DNA from: Ilex aquifolium
Lineage: Eukaryota; Streptophyta; Magnoliopsida; Aquifoliales; Aquifoliaceae
Direction: 5' to 3'
Assembly: GCA_951799425.1 (NCBI GenBank)
Contig: OX637397.1
Location: 6,935,001 to 6,999,000 of the forward strand
Length of the DNA stretch: 64,000 nucleotides
Shown here: one piece after another, positions 59,411 to 64,000 of the stretch
Position numbering within the stretch: the stretch's first letter is position 1
Layout of the letters: each line of letters opens with the position of its first letter
The notes under the pieces: model-generated
The model's database searches: none
What the model was told of the DNA's origin: nothing
Seen by the model: only the letters and a program-made list of their open reading frames with translations
Position numbers and translations under genes: made by a program

Positions 59411-60616
59411 AGAAATGGACAGAATCCATCAGATTGAACAACTCAAGTATTTTGAAGCATAGAAGACAAGTTTTTGCTCAAGTCATTTTGGTTCAGACAC
59501 ATTGACCTTTTATAGTTCTCGAGGGAAAAGATGCAACCATAATGTTCTTTTCTTTTTGGGGTGATGGCTGATTAATTTTTCTGTTCAACTACATAGACTT
59601 TCTAATGGAATGGTTTATATGCAATTCTGGGTCCAGTTTATTCATGAAGGGAACTTTTGAGCTGATGGAATGAAATTTTGATGAGAATTTGTGAAGAATT
59701 GCATTAGTTTTCAAAGAATATGCAGTGGTTTACTTTTGTGTGGTGTATCTATTTGGTTGATCCCCCTGGTGAAGATTCGAGAAGGTTCAATTTTTCGAAA
59801 TGAATTTCTAGACTTTGCTTATTTATCGTTGCCAAACTAGTTAAAAGAATTAAATTCATTTTGGCAATTATTTATAGTAAAACAGTATGCATTTTATATT
59901 TAGATTCTATTTTTACGAGATGTCGGGAATTTTATGTATTGTATTCCTAATCATAGTATGTGGATTGTGAACAAAACTATTCGACATTTGACAGTTAATA
60001 ATTCTTACCCGTAGAGTGCGGGGAGAATTACAAAAGAGTTCTATCTGGAGGATTTTAGATGACACTGTTTGAAAGTGACACTCTGATTTTAGGCCTTCCT
60101 TAACACGATCACTCAAACTGTGGTTTGAATCCGTTTACCCGAATTTCCTATTGAGTATCTCTCACACACACATTTTTATATTCACAAAAGGGTATGTTAA
60201 ATGTCATAATAACAAGTTTGTCACCTAAAATTCAGCCTGAGAATTTTGATGGCACTACCCCATAATTAGACACATGTGCTCATAAGATCACAACCCCCCA
60301 ACTTTACCAGATACAACGGTCAAAAAAAAAATGTATTAACTGTATCTGCCTTTGTCTTCGCAAAAATTGATGTTTTTTGGAGAGGCCCTCCAGACCCTCC
60401 CATTTTGCTAGGTATCTTCCTCCCGTAGATGCCAGCCTCTCCCTCGTCGTCCCATCTTCGGACGACGGGCGGAAAGTTTTATTACTTTCCTCAATTATTA
60501 TTTTTCGATCACCATTGTTGCAATCCGATTAATTTGATACTCCATTGTGATAATTACCGTCACTATAGTCGCCGCCGGCACTACCACCATCACCATCATT
60601 ATCGTGGATAATTAAG
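59411..60616 (+). other. 3' UTR of NTF2-RRM gene and upstream of C2 gene
   Basis: About 59411-59700 is a likely 3' UTR. From about 60300 to 60616 is the likely promoter and leader of the C2-domain gene, with a GC-rich hairpin CGTCGTCC/GGACGACG at 60445-60467 and ACCATCACCATCATTATCG just before the ATG. Confidence 0.5.
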
Positions 60617-62544
60617 ATGGCTATTTTGAAGCCATTTCAACTTTTGGAAATAAATGTCATATCAGCTCAAGATTTGGAGCCGGTGTCAAAGAAAATGCGT
60701 ACCTATGCCACCGCGTGGGTGCACCCAACCCGGAAGCTCTCCACCCGGGTGGATGACGAAGGCTACAACAACCCAACATGGAATGATAAGTTTGTATTCC
60801 GTGTGGATGAGGAGTTCCTCCACCTCGACACGTCAGCAGTCATGATCGAGATTTATGCTGTACATTGGTTCCGTGACACCCTTGTGGGGACGGTTCGTAT
60901 CCTCGTGGGTAACCTTATCCCACCTCCCACTCGGCCCCACCACCACCATCATTATCTCGGAATGCGATTTGTTGCTCTTCAAGTATGTTTCTTTAAATTT
61001 TTATATATTTTATCATCTTCAATACAACCCTCCCCCCCCCCCCCCAAATGAATCTTATTAAGTTAGATGAATTGATGGAGGATTCAGAATCATTGGTTCA
61101 AATCATGCTTTAGACTTATTTATATGGTTTTGAAATTAACCTTGATTCTTAAAAACCTTAATGAGATTATAGCGATAGGGACATCCAGTGTTACCCAAAA
61201 ATGTACATGCTCGAGCAGCCCAGAATGGGAATAGGCTAAGGTTATGAACTTATATGATTGAATTGATTCTAGGATTTAAGTTCATTTCATATCCGATCAA
61301 ATGTGAACTAGGAATCATGTCTACTTTGTATTACGTTTTAGGTTCGTCGTCCATCGGGCCGTCCTCAGGGGATATTGAACATTGGTGTGACAGTGCTTGA
61401 TAGCTCCATGAGAAGCATGCCTTTGTACACCCAACTAAGCGCCTCAGCCGTCGGTTTTCGTGATTTGATGGGGGAGGAAGATCCACACCACCAGCACCAC
61501 CAGAATCAAAATAATGATCAGCCACTAATTGTGAAGCCCATACTACGTCGTACAAGAAGCGAACGGAGCGAACGCGTAACATTTGACAATGTCTCCATGA
61601 CCAGCAGCTCCATTGTTGCAATTCCACAGAAGGATTTTCATGCAAAGGCTGGTTCCATAATCAATGGCTCAGAAGCTGGTGACCCCTTAAAGGTCAAAAG
61701 CAAAAAAGGGAAGGCTAGTTCGGTAATTAGTAGTTCGGAACCAAAAGCCCATAAAGGCCCAAAAGGTAAAGCCAGTTCGATACTTAGCTATTCTGTTGTC
61801 AGTAGCAAAGATCTATCGGAACTAAAAGGCCATAGTGGCCCAAAAGGTAAAGCCAGTTCGATAATTAGCTATTCTGTTGTCAGTAGCAAAGATCCACCGA
61901 AAATCGAGATTAAAAATGAAAAGCCCAATGAAAAACTAGAGCCCAAAAAGAGTGATCCACCAACAAAAAAGATAGTAGCTGATGAAAAGCCCATTACAAA
62001 AGGTACTGGGTTAGAAATTGGGCCTCCAATAGAGATAACAAAGCCTGCGACAATTGGAAAGCCCATTCCAAAATACAATGGATACGAATTGGGAGGCCCA
62101 AAAGGATCGTTGACAAATGGTAAATTCATTTTTGGGCCCCCACAAAAGGCGAATTCTATTTGGTCCGAATCAGAAGTGGGCCCCTCGCCATCAGAGGTGG
62201 CTGCAGCTATGGCCCGGAACAAGTACCCGTTAGATGAGGAACGGAGCTCCGTGCTTGATGGGTGGAGCTTAGATGAGAGTGTTGAAGGGCTTCGGTCCAA
62301 GCTCGAGAGGTGGCGGACGGAGCTACCACCACTCTATGATCGTGGGTTGTCGTCAAGTAGCTTCCGGTCGACTAGTCAGCATACACGGCGGAACACTGAT
62401 GGTGGAAGTGGGTTGTTCTCATGCTTTGGCAACATATATGGATATGAGTGCCAATGTATTTGTGGTAAGCCTCCAGGAAGAAAAAGCCTTGGTACCCGGT
62501 TCCATAGCCCATCCATTGGCAGTGCGGGTCGGTCATTCCTTTGA
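60617..62544 (+). CDS. C2-domain protein, plant BAP/SRC2-like build
   Basis: Two exons, 60617-60982 and 61342-62544, phase 0, 522 residues. The N-terminal C2 domain (about 6-115) has LLEINVISAQDLEPVSKKMR, then NNPTWNDKFVF and FRDTLVGTV. C2 domains bind membrane lipids, often with calcium. Here the loop-1 position usually Asp (as in KMDPYV) reads KMRTYA, so calcium binding is doubtful. After a His-rich stretch (PHHHHHYLG) comes a long Lys/Ser/Pro-rich, probably disordered region with two nearly identical 27-residue repeats (GPKGKASSIxSYSVVSSKD, DNA copies 81 bp apart at 61756 and 61837). The C-terminus is conserved-looking, with a Cys-rich patch SCFGNIYGYECQCICG. An uncharacterised plant family; membrane-associated signalling is an inference. 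Confidence 0.85.
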
Positions 62545-63160
62545 ATAACCCGGATCCCATTACCCGAACCGACCCAAATAGTGGAATGCACATTGATGGA
62601 AGTTGGAGCATGTTGTGGGTTAGGCCACCCTTCCCTTTTCTTTCTCATTGTCATTATTTTGGTGTGAATATACATGTTTCATTTTGCTTTTGAAAGCACA
62701 AAAGTTGTACTAAGAACTCAATTCATTCTATCATTGGTGGTTATTAAATCTTTGAACTCTTCTTAACTTTCATTATAGTATAAATCACACTGATGTCTTC
62801 GAATTATGTATTCAATTTCACTTTTGTCCATAAATTAAATAAGAAGATATTAGAATTCGAATACGGAAAAAATGTAAAGGACTTTGAGTTGACTAAGGCG
62901 GTTATTGAATATCACTCGTGAGTAGGGGTGAAAATTGAGACACATCATATCTTTTTTGGGCTCTAACTACCAATTAAGAGGTATCTAAGCCTCGTAAAAC
63001 ACCCGTTTAATTCTTGTGAAGCGTTCAATTTCCCCGTTCCGCTTACCAGATAAACCCCCATGGGATAGCACCAAAAGGTTTGGCTCAATGCCATGTGCTC
63101 CACCTCACAATGTAGACTTCATATGATCTTGTTAAGGAACTACTATCAGCAACTAAACAG
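62545..63160 (+). other. 3' UTR of C2 gene and intergenic DNA
   Basis: About 62545-62830 is a probable 3' UTR. After it no gene is seen on the plus strand. Confidence 0.5.
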
Positions 63161-63572
63161 TCACATGTACCAATTCCAGGTTAATGCACAGCAACTTTTG
63201 TACATGCTTAAGATTGCAAAAGTGAAAAGATTCCAAGTCATTGCTGTTATAAGTGCTGGGGCAACTCCAAGCAACAAGACAGACAAAAACTTTAGCTTAG
63301 TCCTTGGAACATATTTGACAATCTGTTTTTTGAGATCAATGAGATGATATTCAAAGATATCCCTGAAGACATTAGACAAACATGTCCTTAGATTCACATC
63401 CACAAGACTTTTAGGGCTAATTCCTGTTTCATTTCCTTGCATCTTTTCTTTAAAAATTTGTTCAACTCGTACACAAGTACGCAACTTGCTCACAATTTCT
63501 ACTAACTGTTGGAAAGAAACTTCATTCTGATTCCAAATTCCAAGTTGTTCACAGTAAATACTAGATGTAGTC
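63161..63572 (-). other. Unrecognised coding-like stretch
   Basis: A minus-strand frame with no internal stop runs from about 63572 to 63161, about 136 codons. It has no ATG near its start (TTSSIYCEQLGIWNQNEV...; then SKLRTCVRVEQIFKEKMQG). The composition looks protein-like in its first two thirds, with hydrophobic residues near the end. I do not recognise a family. It could be an internal exon, a retropseudogene piece, or 3' flank of the minus-strand gene at the edge that stays open by chance. Confidence 0.35.
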
Positions 63573-63859
63573 TCTCTTCATCCATATGTAAATAAACCAA
63601 GAAGGCAAAGTTTTACATATGCATCGTCATCTCACTGTTACAGCATAACCATTTACTCGTGTTCTATCTTGGTTTCTTTGTAAAATTACATCTCTCACAA
63701 AACCAATGCAGTAGATACTTTCTAGATCACAACATACAAGGAAAGTTGGGGTGTAGATTAACAGAACCTGATACTAGCTCCAATGCCACAATTCGAGTCC
63801 GAGCAGTTAGTGTTTACACAATGGTACTGAGTAGTCACAGCACATGAAGATCAATGGCC

Positions 63860-64000
63860 TTACTGCAAAAACTCTCTAGGATCAGTGACGAAACCAGTCA
63901 AAGCTGATGCTGCAGCTGTGTATGGAGAGGCCAGATAAATCTGGCCTTCTTTGTGCCCCATGCGACCAGGGAAGTTCCTGTTTGTGGTCGAGACGCAGAC
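63860..64000 (-). CDS. 3-isopropylmalate dehydratase large subunit, last exon (partial)
   Basis: The last 46 codons plus stop (TAA at 63862-63860) are open from the window edge: [20 protein letters not shown], then [20 protein letters not shown] and PREFLQ. The [14 protein letters not shown] block is the aconitase-family signature near the C-terminus of LeuC-type enzymes, and the ending is that of the plant chloroplast large subunit as I remember it. The enzyme, a heterodimer with an iron-sulphur cluster in the large subunit, isomerises 2- to 3-isopropylmalate in leucine synthesis (and related malate derivatives in methionine chain elongation in crucifers). The rest of the gene lies beyond 64000. 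It is tail-to-tail with the C2-domain gene. Confidence 0.9.
   Translation of the reverse strand, partial: VCVSTTNRNFPGRMGHKEGQIYLASPYTAAASALTGFVTDPREFLQ

Noticed and set aside
59211-59462. Open frame of 83 codons at the end of the NTF2-RRM gene
   Set aside because: It is a different frame of exon 9; the RGG-rich frame continues the RRM exons in phase and is preferred.

Overview
The window is nuclear DNA of a flowering plant, most likely a eudicot. The evidence is GT-AG introns in AT-rich DNA, chloroplast-targeted and leucine-pathway genes of plant type, and plant transposon families (Ty1/copia and Ty3-like LTR fossils, an L1-type LINE with RNase H, hAT, Mutator-like and Harbinger elements, and Helitrons). 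I cannot name the species.

Layout. 1-7260 is a block of AT-rich tandem arrays: a 21-bp-based satellite with 124-bp and 786-bp higher-order periods that changes orientation near 600; a 58-bp GATC-rich array; a second 21-bp family with a 315-bp higher-order period; and three ~150-bp units. 7.3-41.0 kb is a repeat-rich region holding a dispersed family of small cysteine-rich, defensin-like (DEFL) secreted-peptide genes. Three look intact (11.3-12.1 kb minus, 29.3-29.7 kb minus, 31.2-33.2 kb plus). Three are broken or partial (an orphan first exon at 7.8 kb, a pseudogene at 23.4-24.0 kb, and a last exon at 40.8 kb). Mobile elements between them include a LINE inside a solo LTR, a foldback element, two tandem Helitrons, several MITEs, and a nest of solo LTR within hAT within a long-inverted-repeat element. 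41.1-43.7 kb is a decayed PIF/Harbinger transposon.

44.1-64.0 kb is gene-rich. It holds a chloroplast two-RRM ribonucleoprotein of the CP33 type (44145-48764), an NTF2-domain/RRM protein of the G3BP type (52581-59410), a C2-domain protein (60617-62544), and at the right edge the last exon of the large subunit of 3-isopropylmalate dehydratase on the minus strand. The introns and flanks of these genes carry solo LTRs, a hAT element and a Mutator-like MITE.

The main interest is the DEFL family. All readable copies share a signal-peptide exon of 58 nt, a phase-1 intron, a PFSKAA-like start of the mature peptide, a six-cysteine CS-alpha-beta-like core and a basic C-terminal tail. Because the copies are duplicated segments, several transposon insertions can be proven by comparison with the paralogous empty site. 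Exon joins given here are my own reading from splice signals and frame; none was tested against transcripts or databases.
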